From Lichenostomus cassidix (lineage: Eukaryota; Chordata; Aves; Passeriformes; Meliphagidae), in NCBI GenBank assembly GCA_008360975.2, contig CM039184.1, positions 36,691,797-36,755,796 on the forward strand: a stretch of DNA of 64,000 bases, given 5' to 3'. Shown here in pieces: positions 1-13,327 of the stretch. The notes below the pieces were generated by a model. The model searched no databases, was not told where the DNA came from, and saw only the letters and a list, made by a program, of their open reading frames with translations. Position 1 is the first letter of the stretch, and every line of letters starts with the position of its first letter. The position numbers were made by a program, and so were the translations under genes.

Positions 1-1079
1 GTGCATAGAGAGATAAATTAACTCTGTTAATTAACCATTAATTAAACATTCACTTCCTTGTGTGTGTATAATACTTGTAGGAAGAGATTGATTCCCATAA
101 ATTCTGGGACTCTTATGGTTGCCTGACAATCATATATACTTAGTAAATTCATTGTTAATGGAGCATGACTGTTGCATGTACAAGACCTCTAAGGAAGAAG
201 TTGTGTCCAGGATAATAATTTGCATATTTGATTTCTATTAAATTGTTTTATTGGAAGGGTGTTATTGAATCCCACTAGCACTTTCATAAATGGCCTGACT
301 GTAATCAGCACAGTATTGTTCCTCTCCAGGCTGTCCAGCAGCCTATGATTATGTTAAATTATTAAGGTTAGCAAGCTTATGAATCTTATGCTGCATATGT
401 AAATATTTTATTTGGATGGAAATGTATAAAAAAGTATTCCTGTCAACTGGTCTTATCAAAATTGTAAGATTGTCTGATTTTGTTTTATATGACACCAAGT
501 AAATTTTTCCAGCACATATATTTTATTATGCTACATCAATTTTGCATCTGAGACTTTGCACTATGTTGCTTCATAAATACTTTCTGTGTGAAATTTAGTT
601 CATTTCTAGAAAATTCAATTGAGTTGGGGAGCATTGAAACCATCAAATGTGTAAGTTCAATATTAATGGCATTTTTTGACCTCTACAACATCTTTCACTC
701 TTGGCAATAAATAAGTCAGTTTTACTGTAATAATTTTGCCTTATTGTAAATATCTCCAGTGGCATGGGACCACTGCTATTTAGCAGGAAGGGAGGCACAC
801 TATTATGTCAGAAAGGGAGCAGACTATGGGAATTAAGTTGCAGGGGGAGGATGTCTAGGTTTTCTATTTGCCCCAATGTGTGAGTTCTCAGCATGACACA
901 CACTACATTTCTTTCTTCACTGAAAAAAAATTAGGAGGTTGCATTAACTTGTAAAGTTTTTCAGATTACTCTGACAAGTTCTACAAGCATTAACAAAAGT
1001 CCTGTACAGTTTTTAAGGTTAAAAAAAAAAAATCCTGTCCTGTTGAAAGATCTTTAAGTTGTTTGTAGTTTGAGAAAAC

Positions 1080-1530
1080 AGATCTGAGTTGCAAGGAAAG
1101 TTGTTGCTCAAAGATGTGAAGAAAACAGTAAAGAGAGATATATTTCCATGAGCAGAGTAGGAATTTGAAGCCAGCTAGGCAAACTAACTATAATGAGGAA
1201 GTAAGAAAGTGGGAACATGAATAATGAATTGAAGCACATACATGCAACTAAGAGGCATTGAGGATAGCCAGTATTGACTGTTAAAAGAAATTAGAGGAAG
1301 ATTGGCCTGGGAAGATTGATAACAAGGACTGAAAAAAGAAGCAACCTAGATTATTAAACAGAAGTAGAAAGAGGAAAAAAGATTATAAAGGGAAAGAAAC
1401 TGAATATAACAGCTATAGCAAAGCATTAATAATATGGAAGAAGATGGAAAGAAATTACATGCAAAGAACGATGATCAAGAGCCAAACGAACCATTTGATG
1501 ACAAAAAGGTGGGCATATGTAGTCAGTGTT
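1080..1530. other. Purine-skewed segment
   Basis: The plus strand is visibly enriched in A and G for some 450 bases, with runs such as AGAAAGAGGAAAAAAGA and few pyrimidine tracts. A similar patch lies at about 2030-2210. It encodes nothing recognisable. It may be a decayed repeat or simply a local strand-composition bias. Confidence 0.4.
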
Positions 1531-2029
1531 TCTGAATCTCATCTATTCCTCAAATGACTACCAGTATTTATCAAACTCACAGGCTATAGAATAAAACTAC
1601 TAACATATAGGCATTCATCTAGGAATCTGTCAGTAACTTAGCATGATTTTCTGTTCTCTCTCCATTGCTGAGACTCTTGTGCTACGAAGTTACCAGTTCA
1701 TAACCAACACTACTAGATGCTGGCATTCATATTCTTGCCTTGTTTCCAAAGAAAATGGAAGTTATATAATTGCATTTTCTCTTTAATATCTTTTACACCA
1801 ACCAGTCAATGTCCACCGATTTTTTTCAGAGATGAGGTGGTCTCCTTTTGCTACACATTTTGTAAAATGCAACGACTGGTCAAGAATAAAAACCTCACAA
1901 AATCTGCTGGGTTAAAAAAGAAAACAGAGCAAGTCTTCTTGGTGGTATTTTGCTTGGTACCTAGCTCCTGCTAGTCTGCATATGTGGAGCTTTGTACTCT
2001 TGAGTGTGTTTGTTGCTTTTCTAACTGAG

Positions 2030-2210
2030 CAGGATGTAAGAAGAAGGTAGAGCTACTGGAATTTCATGGGACTAACTGCACAGAGTTGGAGACACTGAAA
2101 GGAAGAAGCAAAGAAGGGAGGTATATGGAAGGACTTGAAGACAGGAACGGGAGTCACAGGATACTAAAGGTAATGGAAGCTAATAGGAAGAGGAATCCAT
2201 AAAGACAATC
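2030..2210. other. Second purine-skewed segment
   Basis: This is a GA-rich patch on the plus strand, with GGAAGAAG, AAGAAGGGAGG and AATAGGAAGAGGAA blocks. It resembles the 1080-1530 patch in composition but shows no clear repeat unit. No coding potential is seen. Confidence 0.35.
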
Positions 2211-5200
2211 AGACTTCATTGAATTCCTGAATCACTGGAAGCTAAACCACTTTTTTTCTAACTCCCAAGACTTTCTAGATCCCAAGGCTCATATTTACAT
2301 GCAAAACTGTAAAGTGAAGGAATACGGACCTAGAAAACCTTAGAAGTAGCCTCCTAAACTCAGTTTGTCCCTGTGTACATTTGACACTAAATGCCTAGTG
2401 GCATTTCTAAATGTTTTATTTCTAAAATACGTTTGTGAATCTCAACTACCAACAGACTTTTGAGATGTAGTTTCCAGTTTTGAAAACACTGTTCAGATTA
2501 ATTTTGAAATTCTGTGTTCTGTAGATATGCAAAGAAATAATAAACTCATTAAAAGGTTCTTGACATGATAACAACTTGAACTTCTGGTGTTATGCATAAA
2601 TGTATTCCTCCTCTGCACAGTGACTGAAATGTTTTACTATTGTAATTGAAATACTCTGCAGGCTTCCATTATAGAGCCTGTTAGTTAGGATTTTTGTAAA
2701 TTGTTGTTGGGAAAAATGTTATTTCTTGGCAGCAGACTAGTACTTTTTACATAGTTTCTTTAGAAGACAGCTAGTGAAATAATTTGCCATCGTCACGTGG
2801 ATTACAAAGGCCTAAAGTACAATGTAGCAACAGAGGAGAGTGAATAACAAAAGACGGATGTAAGTCAGAGAAGTGAATACAGTGAAGTAGTTGACTGCTT
2901 TTTCCTTAATTTTTCACAAAATATTTATCTCGTACTTAACAAACTGATTTATCTTACATTTTGTTTATTTCTTGTCTCCTTCTAAGACTAGGATTACAGG
3001 GAATGGGCTGCTTGGCAGCCCTCCTCTAACAGTTTATCTCCAATTCTAGTAACATTTGGTTCTTGGCTAACTGAAAATGTGTTTGCCTACAGTTAAGACA
3101 AGCATTATGCAAACTATAGAAAAAATCAGCTCTGTGCTCTCCTGTTGTCTTGGAAATCTGTATGGTATGATTCCCAGGAGCACAGAGTGATACGTATCAA
3201 ATTTATTCATTTCAGACCACCACAGAGTGGAATAAATGTTTTTCGACAAAGTATACTCACTTAGAGCTATCACTTCACAGACTCCTATGTAAACTACAAC
3301 TGATTAGTTCAAGTATTATTTTACACTCTCTGTGCAGTGGTCACATTAAACATCTTTCCTCACAAATTATACAATTCACATCTGGTGTCTCAGCCTTGGG
3401 GCATGTGTTTCTGTGTACTTCTTCCATGGAGTTCCATGTACTTCTATATCTAACATTGGATTTTAGGTAAAAACCTTTTTTTCCACCAGCTTTCAAACTT
3501 CAATACATATTTTTTTATATACTATGATATATACATATTTTATTTAATGCCTTTGTAGCAAGGTCACAGACAGACAGTTAACTGTTGCGCCATCTATGTT
3601 ATTTCTTTCAAGCTAGTAATGTTACCAAATATATCAGTTTTTATAAATTCTATTTGTAACCAAGAGAGGTGTTTCAATTTCTGAATTGCCTATAGTAGAT
3701 ATATTCTATGGTCTTTGAAGCAAATCATTGCTTTTTCACACATGGGTGCTAATCATCACAGAACAGCATCAAGGGTATTGTAGCAATCTACTCTCAGACG
3801 TACAGTGACGTTTATGACACTAATTGACTTTTTATACAAGCAACAGTTATTATTTGGCTTTTCAATATAAATAAGTCATAGTAATCCTTGTATTTAGTGC
3901 TACAAAGCTCTGGACAAATGTTGCATGTATATTCTGTCATTTGCAAAGGTAATTCATGGGGAAATGGCTTTCTGCGGGAACTGCCAGGCCTTATTGTCCA
4001 TGCCCGACTTTCCCGACAGCATCCTTCCACACTGCCCACAAAAAATATGATTTTGGGGAGAGTAAATGGGTACATGTGTTTAGGAAACCTCATAAAAATC
4101 TGTCCTGTAATTGAACCTATTGTTGTGAGTATAGGTGATAATTTCACTGGAAAGCAAACACAGGGCTGAAAGAATTTACCCAAAATTAGTTCAGATCCTT
4201 ATCTGCTGTGATGTAAGAGTCACAGTTGACTGTAGATAACATGCAAGAAAAACATCAATATGTAGAAGAACTTTCAAACAACAAGCATATAATTGTCTTT
4301 AAACATACTGTTTTCTTGACAATATATTTGATGAGCAAAGATTATTTAGCTTCTGTATTTTTTGTTCTGAAAAAAGCCCAGTAAATTCCTATAGCTACAT
4401 ATGTTAGCTGAAGCATATGTATTCTTTTTAAATACACAAACCAAAGAGGTGGTGTGGGTGGCTTTTTTTATATTCTCAAAGTATTCATTGTTATGTTCTA
4501 GTATCCCATCCACTTTGTTCCCCACAGAAATAACCTACAAATAAATTAATAAAACATATTTCAATTGTTTTTAGGTGATACAGTGCATCAACCTACATTG
4601 TCATGGAGCTCTTTGAATAATCTAAAGTGAAATCATCACTCATATATCCAGAATAAAAAACAGGATTCCACCAGATATGGGTAGAAATACAGTCTTACCA
4701 AACATACAATGTAGTTTTAAAAAAATATTAGTAGAATGGAGAAAAATAACCATTATTTTGGAATTCTGAATAATGCTTAAGCTACTTACACCACCTGCAG
4801 GCTCCAAAAAATGTATAAAAGACATTCTGTCTTTTCCTCTATGTTTAACAGTATTTCCTATTTTATTTCCCCTTATTTCTCTCTTATTTTAAATAAGCTT
4901 ATTGTTGCTATATTATTCACCTTAAAGTATTCCCTTCCATTTCACTTCTCTATACTGCAAAAAAAAGTTGAATTCAAGATAGAAGACAACAGATACTGTA
5001 GAATATTCTGATGTATATAGATAGCACTTTTTTAATCTAATGTTCTTACATAAGCTATTTAACTTCAGTTACTTCAACACTCATCCTGGAAAACAAAATT
5101 TATTTGACTGAGATTTATTTCTTCTGTTTAAGTGGATTTCTATTAAAATAATGATGGATTTTGTTGGAAACCTGCTGTACAATTTTTGGCTTCAGTTTCC

Positions 5201-7261
5201 AATACAACCAAATATATATCCCAAAGTTTACTTGTTATAGAAAAACTATTGAACTGCTCTACATTTCTGTCATTGAAAACACAGTTTATTTACATTCCTT
5301 TTCTATGAGTTTTCTGTGATCATTTTTTGACAAAGGCAAATGTCTTTTTCCAAACAGATCAACCTCTGTGTATAAATAATTAAAGGGAATATCCACATAT
5401 GATATGTAGATGCTCTAAGAATGCCCTGTTCCTACTTTCCAAAAATCTCATTTTTCAGTAGACATAATATTCTTATTAATTTCAGCTGCTAGAGAAATAG
5501 AGATAGTCTCTAAAACAGTCAGACTCCAAGCCAGATTTATGTAAAGGTAATTCCAGAGGAATGACATTGTGTGGGGTATGCATACATGTGTATGTAGGAA
5601 TACAAAGAAGAAACCTGTGGTAATAAAATTATGAGAATCATCTAAGGCCTTACTATTTTACTGCACACAGAATAAGCTTAAACTTCCAATTTATTGCAAG
5701 AAAAGCACACTGTAGAAGCATAAAAACAATACAGAAGAGTGTTCTACTATGAAAGTCACATAAAAAATTAGTAGTAGATGGTAAAAAGGTAGTGGCAGGA
5801 CACTTTTATTTAAAATTACAGTTCTAGAGGTACGTAGGGTAGTTCAGGAGGTAGTCTGCTCTGACATCAAATTACAAAAAATCTGGAGATCTTCTATTTC
5901 TTTTTCATAAACCCTAGGATCATTCTGACATTCTATGAAAGAGATATGATGAGACAACATTTTAAACAAGTGAAAGTGATAATCATGGCTGCAAAGATGT
6001 TTATCACAACTACCACCATGGAGTTCACAAGTTTTTTTAAAAGCCAGAGTATTTTCTTGGGGTATTTTTAAAATATAATTATTAACTTTTGAAATATTAT
6101 TTCCAGTGAACCTCACTGCGAAATAACCGGGAAATAATTTAAAACATTCATATGAAATGGTGGCCAAGAGTTTGGTAAATAAAGATTTCCTGTCACACTA
6201 TATCAGGACATCTAAAGTTTCATGCATCAAACAAAGCAATATTTCATAAACTGTCTATCTGAGCATGTCTGGAGAACGCAAAAAGTTAGGTTTCCCACAT
6301 CTATTTGCAGAGCTAATATTCTTTGAGTTTGGACTTCTTCCAGAACCCACTTTTTATTTGGCCAAAAGTAACTATGGTAATGTCCTATTCAGACTCACTT
6401 TGGTCATCCTGGTTTGAGCAATACATGTGGCTGGGAGAGTGTGACTGTATAATTCCAGAAGTTGAAGGTCCATAAGAGAAGATAATAAATGTATTTTCTA
6501 AGTTAAATATTCTTTTCATTGATTTAACTAATCCATTATATAATTTTGGATTATTTGACTCAGTCTGTATGTAGGTTTATCACAGGCTAGAGATGTGAGT
6601 TTACCCTTGCAGTCAGCAAATAGCTGTTCAAAACACATCAATTCAAAACACTTTTGCTGCAAATTCTCAGAAATTCAGCTCCCTTAGATGCAAATGAAAG
6701 CAAATTTTTTTGTATGCCTGCTTAACAGGAATATAAACCCAAGTATTAGGTCACCGGGGTAGTCCTGGGCTCAAACTGTCTCCATCTGTTTTGCGCAATG
6801 ATTTCACTCTTATATTACTTAAAGTCAGCTACAGCAAGACAATAGATTATGTTATTCACATTAATATGCAAAAAAGTCCTCATCCATAGTGCATCTTTCC
6901 ATATGATTTAGTGTTGAATTCAAATCAGTTATCTCAGAAGCCAATTTAATTCCACATATAGTTCCATCTATGTTTCTCTGGACCATATTAAATCATTTTC
7001 TGCATTACTCTTTTCAGATGTATGTGAGGTTTAGATGATGGCAACAAGCTAATGTTTATTACCTTCCTGGTGACAAGCGCTCTATGACTTTTGAACAATA
7101 AAAAAAATTAGGTAATTTCTACCTAGAAATGGAACTAACTAAATATAAAAATGAGGTTAAAATAACCTAAAATACTCTACCCCTGTTGGACTTGGATTTT
7201 TTCTTAATAATCCTGTATGCCATTACTTCATAAGTAAAAGTTAGTGGTAGTAGTATCACTG

Positions 7262-7289
7262 CTTGTACACACACACTTGTACACACATG
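7262..7289. repeat. 14-bp CA-rich tandem duplication
   Basis: The unit CTTGTACACACACA is followed immediately by a near-identical copy that ends TG instead of CA. It is a short two-copy tandem repeat within otherwise unique DNA. Confidence 0.7.
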
Positions 7290-7864
7290 AATCATCCCTA
7301 TTGAAACACTAACTAAACCTTTATTATTTTCTTACTGAAGATTCAAAGACATTGTTGAAACTAGCTTTTGGCAAAAAGCCAATCCATGTATTCCAACATA
7401 GCACTTTTTTGGTTTTTGAGGTAACTCTATCTCAATGAAGATAACTAAAACGATGACAGAATCTTTTCTTTGGGCTCTGGAAAGCTCTTTGTACAGTAAA
7501 ACTCTCCCCACATGAAGGACTTCCAGTTCATAGCAGTTGTCCCATTAGTCCAGTTAAGAGGTCAGCTGGTAGTGTCAGAACTGTCGTGTAACCTGTGCAG
7601 CCTGTAGGGCACAATGTGTGTCTGCCATTCACAGAGTTCAGAAAACACTGTCTACTCATCCACAGCCAGGTCTGCCTCAGTGATGAATTCTAATCAGAAG
7701 TCAAGAAGACAGTAAATATTTCTGATACTCATAAAGTTTTGTGTTCAGAGTGAACTGCTATTAGTGCAAGAGTCTTACATAACTGAAGGCTAAATCTAGC
7801 ACATCTTTCTAAAACACACTATTTGCTTACACACCAACAATAACTTGGAAGAGGTTGTGTAACA

Positions 7865-7879
7865 TTGCCACCTGGTGAC
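7865..7879 (-). promoter_or_regulatory. CTCF-like motif (minus orientation)
   Basis: The plus strand reads TTGCCACCTGGTGAC. Its reverse complement contains the CACCAGGTGGCA core of the vertebrate CTCF consensus. The match was made by eye against a remembered consensus. A motif alone does not show binding. Confidence 0.3.
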
Positions 7880-8958
7880 ATTTTTTGTAATATTTCTACT
7901 TCAAAACTGTTAAAATTAATTTTGACCTCTGTAATTATTGCCTGGTATTATTCTTCACAACTAAACATAATTCTAATAATAATAAACCTGTATACATTTA
8001 AAGGCGAAATACTCAGGTTCATTACATAGGAAAAGGAAGGTAAAATATTCTGAAGTTATATTTTATTAATCTCATTAGTGAGGTTTCCAGGGCAGACTGC
8101 CAATAGCCCAGTGTTTCAAACACAGAATCACTTTAATGCTTAGAGTCATATTGGTAAAAAAAAAATTAAATTAAATTGACCCACATTTTTACATAATATT
8201 ATTAGACACGGCATAAAACTTCGCACCTTGTTTACCAGACTGCAATAAAATAGAAAAATAAATAGTTCTATTAAAGAAAACGTAACTAAATTGAATACTC
8301 TGTGTGAAAAATAAGCTGAATTTGGCAGGACATGAAACACTGCATCTATAATACTGCACACAACAGTTAAGGACTTTTTAACAGCTTGCAGGAGGCTTAT
8401 GCGTGGCAGTAGGAATTACTTGGAATTCCACTTACTGCCTAGAAAAGATTACTGCTAGGTGTTTGGTGATGTTGGGTCCATTGGAAACATTAGGTAAGGA
8501 ATGGACATTACAAAAGCATTTGAAATCAAATACCTCTTATGTAGTCATCCGAAGATTTTCCAGGGGTAGAAACAATTGGTCTCCTCAGGTATTTAAAAGC
8601 AATCACTTTTCTGTAAGTAGACTCCTTCCAAGTAAAACTGCTGATTATTCTGAATTCCCCCTTCCCCTAAAATTCTGTGAAACCTATAGATCACTTGCCT
8701 GGTAAATGACAAATTCTCATTTTCCATGAAAACAAGTAACTCTAGTCACCTGTCACAACAGGCAACAACAATGTGATTCTACATATAAAATGTCTGTGTG
8801 TACATATATTTATGCATTGCACACACATATATAGTCATTCATTACACCATATTTGTTTGAAAGTAAAACAAGTTTTCCATTTGATTATATTTTTTTTCCT
8901 CCTTTTAAAAATAGCACTTTTTACCTGAAAATGGAAGCTATTGTGAAAAGACATTTGG

Positions 8959-8974
8959 CACCCAGGTGGCAGTA
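8959..8974 (+). promoter_or_regulatory. CTCF-like motif (plus orientation)
   Basis: The sequence CACCCAGGTGGCAGTA carries the CCAGGTGGCAG core of the CTCF consensus in forward orientation. It lies about 1.1 kb from the minus-oriented candidate at 7865, so the two would be divergent. It is a motif match only. Confidence 0.3.
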
Positions 8975-11025
8975 CTGTCATAGAGGAGGCAGAGCCTATA
9001 TCACAAAGACCTTGTTTAGGCTCAGCTTCTGAGTGGGCACCCTGCCAGTCTGACAGATGGGCATCAATAATGGCAGCAATGTGCCCTTGCATGTGCCTGT
9101 GCATCTACTATGTTTGCCTAGGGAAAGGCTTTCATCCAAGATTGTCCAAACAGCTGTTCATTCTGAGTTTCTATCCTTATTGTTAAGAAGAGATGTCAAC
9201 ACTAATCCATTTTTAAGCTAGATTAATTATTTTAAAAAAAAGAAAATAAAGCAGCTTTTTGTCTGGTAGAGTGTGAGCAGAGAGAAGTCAGTATATTTAC
9301 ACAAGTACATCAACTTCATAAAGCCCTCAACCCCAGCTTTTGAGTGAAAGAAAAATTCAGAAGCCATGGTTACTCATGACAAAACAAAGCAAGAAAGCTG
9401 TGTCATCAAGAACAACCCCAATTCTGGATGAGACCAAGCTTAGTGTGATACTCCAGCTGGATGCAAGTACATTTCTCTCTCTGTGATCAAGTATTGGCTA
9501 CTTGGACAGCCACTGCTCCATATAGCAGTCCTTAGAGGGTTCATGCTCCCCTCCTAGTCTCCCATTCTGATGGTCTCTGTTATGTCTTTCTCCTAAATAT
9601 GTCACAAGGTGACAGGGAAGGAGTGAAAAGAGGAGGCAATAATCAGTGAAAAGCCATCATATGCTTCACAGTGCCAAATCTAATTCTACCTCCACTGCAG
9701 TGATGGGAGGAAAATGAATAAATTGACACAAAGGTTTCTGGTACTGCAAAATTTGCTTTCTATATCCTTTCTTTTCAGCACTAAATCAATACATGCTGTC
9801 CTACAGTGGAAGACTAAAAGGCCAGAGCTTTTCCCACTGACTTTATTTAACTGAAATCCCATATGACCACAATTCTACAGATGAGATTCTGGTCTATGAA
9901 CACTCCAAATCTCATGGCGCTCAGACTATCAGTTCATAGTTAGACAGTTGACAAATTACAGCCTTGAAGGTACTGACATTGTATCACCACTTTATTGGCA
10001 ACAAAAACTATAAGGCCTGCTGGTTCAGCAGCTCTAAAAGACTTGGCTGAATGTATGGATATATGTAGTGTCCGGCACTTGTTATGTCATCTTTCTTAAG
10101 TCTTTTGGATGACAGCAAGATGTAGGCTCCTGTGGCTGATTCAGCACACCCAGCCTGCAGGCTGACATGTATATATTCATTCCAGAAAATCTCCAGGGTC
10201 CCCCTTGGATAAGAGAAGTTGTACAAAAACTCTGTCCAGTTATGTGGATCTCAATTATGATTATGCATATGGATTCTGATTTATTAGATGCAAGAAAGGG
10301 TGACAACACTGAATTAAGAACTAAAAATTCAAAGTATATATTTCTCTATAGCTCAATAATAATCTTTCTCCTAATTTGTATATATTGCCTTCCCAGCTGA
10401 TTTTTTCCTTGTGCTGAATCTGTGTGTTGCATTTGCAACCTATGTATGATATCCAACAAAAAGACACTACTTGGTTACTTTTGAAAGGTGGATTGAAAAA
10501 AAAGAGTAATATGTTTCAGTCAGATGATATCTTCCTAGCCAGGCTCCATTTTAATTGTTTCCTTCTAATGGCAACCTCTCAGGGGGATAATGTATAATCT
10601 ATATTAAAAAGCAAAATGAAACAAAGCAGAAAAGTCATAGTATTTTCATTTTTTAAATATCAGCTCTTAGGGAATTAAGGTTTTATTTTTATCTTTTAGA
10701 GCAGCTCAATTTCTTTGCATGCTCCTGACAAGTGTTTTAGCCACCCGTTGGAAGACATGGTTCAATTCTGACTCAGTGCAATAGAAAGGTTATTTTAGTT
10801 TAATTGCCCACCAGCAGCTCTTACAATGAGTACTTAAACAAACAAAAAATCCTCTCCAAAACTGCTTTACCAAGTACGATCATGCTCCCAAGCAGGAAAT
10901 TTTTGGGTAAAGAAAAGAGGGGCAATATTTTCAAGTTTCCTTCATATCAGTGTTAAACTCTTTGTTTTGTTAAACACTTCAATCTTGATGTATAATATAA
11001 TAACATCATAAAATCTGATGTAAAT

Positions 11026-11901
11026 AAGCAGGGCCTCCTCAGCAATTTCACTGACAACACAAAGCTGGAAGGAGTGGCCGACAGCCCAGAGTGCTGTGCA
11101 GCCCTTCAGAGGGACCTCGACAGGGTGGGGAGATGGGCAGAGAGGAACCACCTGAAGTTCAGCAAAGGCAAATGCAGGGTGCTGCACCTGGGGAGGGAAT
11201 AACCCCAGGCACCAGCACAAACTGGGGCCAACCTGCTGGGAAGCAACTCTGTGGAGAAGAACCTGGGGGTCCTGTTGGACACCAAGCTGTCCATGAGCCA
11301 GCAGTGTGACCTTGTGGCCAAGAGGCCAGTGGTGATCTGGGGTGCATCTGCAAGAGCATTCCAGCAGGTTGAGGGAGGTGATCCTGCCCCTCCTACTCAC
11401 CTCTTGTGAGGCCACATCTGGAGTGCTGTGTCCAGTTCTGGGCTCCTCAGTACAAGAGAGACATGGAGCTCCTGTTGAGAGGGCAACAAAGATGATTAAG
11501 GAACTGGAGCATCTCTCCTACAAGGAAAGGCTGAGGGAGCTGGGCCTGTTCAGGCTTGAGAAGAGACAACCAAGAGGGGATCTCATCAATGTCTGTCAGT
11601 ATCTGAAGGGAGGGTGCCAAGAGGATGGATCCAGGCTCTGCTCAGTGGTGCCAAGATCAAGGACAAGAGGCAACAGGCAGAAAGTGTTACATAGGAAGTT
11701 TCACCTGAATATGAGGAAGGTGTGCAGACGACCAAGCACAAGAACAGATTGCCCAGAGAGCTTATGGAGTCTCCCTCACTGGAGATACTCATGAATCATC
11801 TGGAAACAATCCTCTGCTCTAGGATGACCCTGCTTGAGCAGGGAGGTTGGACCAGATGATCCAATATGTGGACCCGTCTTTAACCATTCTGTGATTCTGT
11901 A
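11026..11901 (+). mobile_element. CR1 LINE, 5'-truncated copy
   Basis: This is a GC-richer block of about 0.88 kb in A/T-rich surroundings. It matches the 3' part of the avian CR1 non-LTR retrotransposon: the end of the reverse-transcriptase ORF, then the short 3' UTR block with GACCCTGCTTGAGCAGGGAG and GGACCAGATGATCC, and finally the terminal ATTCTGTGATTCTGT repeat at 11887-11900. CR1 elements do not end in poly(A) and are usually heavily 5'-truncated, as here. The left edge is placed where the reverse-transcriptase homology begins and is uncertain by tens of bases. Confidence 0.95.
11044..11794 (+). pseudogene. CR1 ORF2 reverse-transcriptase C-terminal remnant
   Basis: This is the decayed C-terminal part of the CR1 endonuclease/reverse-transcriptase polyprotein, the enzyme that makes CR1 cDNA at the target site. 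Frame 1 reads 52 codons from 11044, including motifs such as DNTKLEGVADSPE and RDLDRVGRWAERN, and stops at TAA 11200-11202. An extra base near 11197 appears to cause this, because the next frame continues the family sequence (NNPRHQHKLG). Homology returns to frame 1 near 11227 (NSVEKNLGVLLDTKLSMSQQ). From about 11342 it is again in frame 2 with a long open tail to 11794 ([47 protein letters not shown]). The endonuclease and most of the polymerase domain are missing. With at least three frameshifts and the truncation it cannot make an active protein. The open frame on the opposite strand (10942-11415) is an antisense shadow. Confidence 0.9.
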
Positions 11902-13276
11902 ACTCTGGGAAACCAATGGACTTCAGGAAAACATCCATAAACAAGTACATAAAAGATATGATCCCTTCCTATTGAATTAATTCACATGGCCTTCACTGTA
12001 TTTCCATAAAGTCACATCACATTCCAGTTTGGACTGAAAAAATAAAGTTTTTTTCACATAACACTATTGCTTTAAAAATTCTTTAATGTGTATAGAAATG
12101 ACCCAAGCAGCCAGCCGGAACACATTTCAGAACACGATTGTACTCCTTTCTGCATGATGTAAAACCATCTTTTGACACCCATCATCTTAATGTTCCTTGA
12201 AAATTCATTAAAGCACTTACAAATAAACTTTCTACATCAAAAGCTGGGGTATCCATGAAGTGTTTTGTTCTATTGTGTAAGCCACAACAATTACAGATTA
12301 GCCTGGTAGATATTTGGCTCCTATTTCCCTAATTTTCTAAAGGCAACATTTTCTTTTGGAACTCATTATTATGTGTTTCCTTGACAATCTTTCTCATCTA
12401 GCCTTCAAGGCACAAATGACTATGAACTTGGCAGCCTTAAAACATTTTTCATCAAAAACGCCCATAAAACATTTTGTTAATTCTCTCTGTGCTGGTGGCA
12501 GCACAGCAAGTGGGGAAAAAAAGGCACCACAAAGAAGTCTTCTCCTGATGCTTGAAGAAATAAAACGCATAGGTATCTGTATATACAACTGTAAATATTC
12601 CTATATTTGTACATTCTAAACAGTATGTTGTGCTGTTATATGGGCAGCATAGTGCTTGGACATTGCTCCCCAAACCTCGGCTGTTTCTTTTCCCCTAGAA
12701 TGGCAGAGACTTTTCACTCTGCTGAAATTGCTTCTGTATTTAAACAGTGTTAGTTCTAGTAAAATCGCATTTGGTCCTCTAAACTGTACTGAACCTGACT
12801 AAAACCCAACTGAGTAAAGTCATTCTGACTACTTCAATCAGCTTTTGAAGTGTCTTTTATGCCAAATGAAACTTGTGTCTCTATGTACAGCACTAAATGT
12901 TATATTTGTGTTCACACACAAGCACACAGACATACACTTATCAAGTCTTCTGTATAGACTATTCTACAATCCTACAACAATTTCATTTTAGTTTCCATAA
13001 CAAAACACATGAGAAAGATGTTTTCTGTTTTCTGAGGGAAGAAATGACGTGGAATGTGATTTACTTGCTCAGGGGAGAAACAATCAGAGCCTAGATTTCT
13101 TCAATCACTTTTGCCACAAGACCATCCTCTCTGAATTCTGATTGCTACTATAAGTCAAAACAATTTACAGTTATACAGAGGGGATTCTGTAACTCAGTAT
13201 TACTCTGACACTACGATGTAGGAATTTTGGTGAGGGTGAACTTTCCTTCTATTCTGGGTCTGTTCTAAGACTGAGA

Positions 13277-13327
13277 ACTAAAGAAAGTGGGGGAAGAGAA
13301 AGGGGAAGGGAGAGGTGGTAGAGAGAC
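13277..13327. repeat. Polypurine tract
   Basis: The stretch is A/G-rich, with 27 consecutive purines at about 13289-13315 (GGGGGAAGAGAAAGGGG and onward). Such tracts can form triplex DNA or simply be low-complexity sequence. No coding role is seen. Confidence 0.6.

Larger units (their letters stand above)
1..11025. other. Non-coding A/T-rich DNA, no gene recognised
   Basis: I read this stretch as intergenic or intronic. Open frames reach only about 120 codons. Overlapping frames occur on both strands at about 3812-4183, which is what chance predicts, and none shows a domain, signal peptide or credible exon boundary. Contents worth noting are listed separately: purine-skewed patches at 1080-1530 and 2030-2210, a 14-bp CA-rich duplication at 7262, and CTCF-like motifs at 7865 and 8959. 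Otherwise I see nothing. Small exons of a long gene could be missed. Confidence 0.7.

Noticed and set aside
3812..4183. Overlapping open frames of 123 and 93 codons on opposite strands
   Set aside because: Neither matches a known family. Mirror-image frames of this size are expected where stops are locally sparse.
10942..11415. The 157-codon open frame on the minus strand, the longest in the window
   Set aside because: It runs antisense through the CR1 reverse-transcriptase remnant and has no independent family resemblance.
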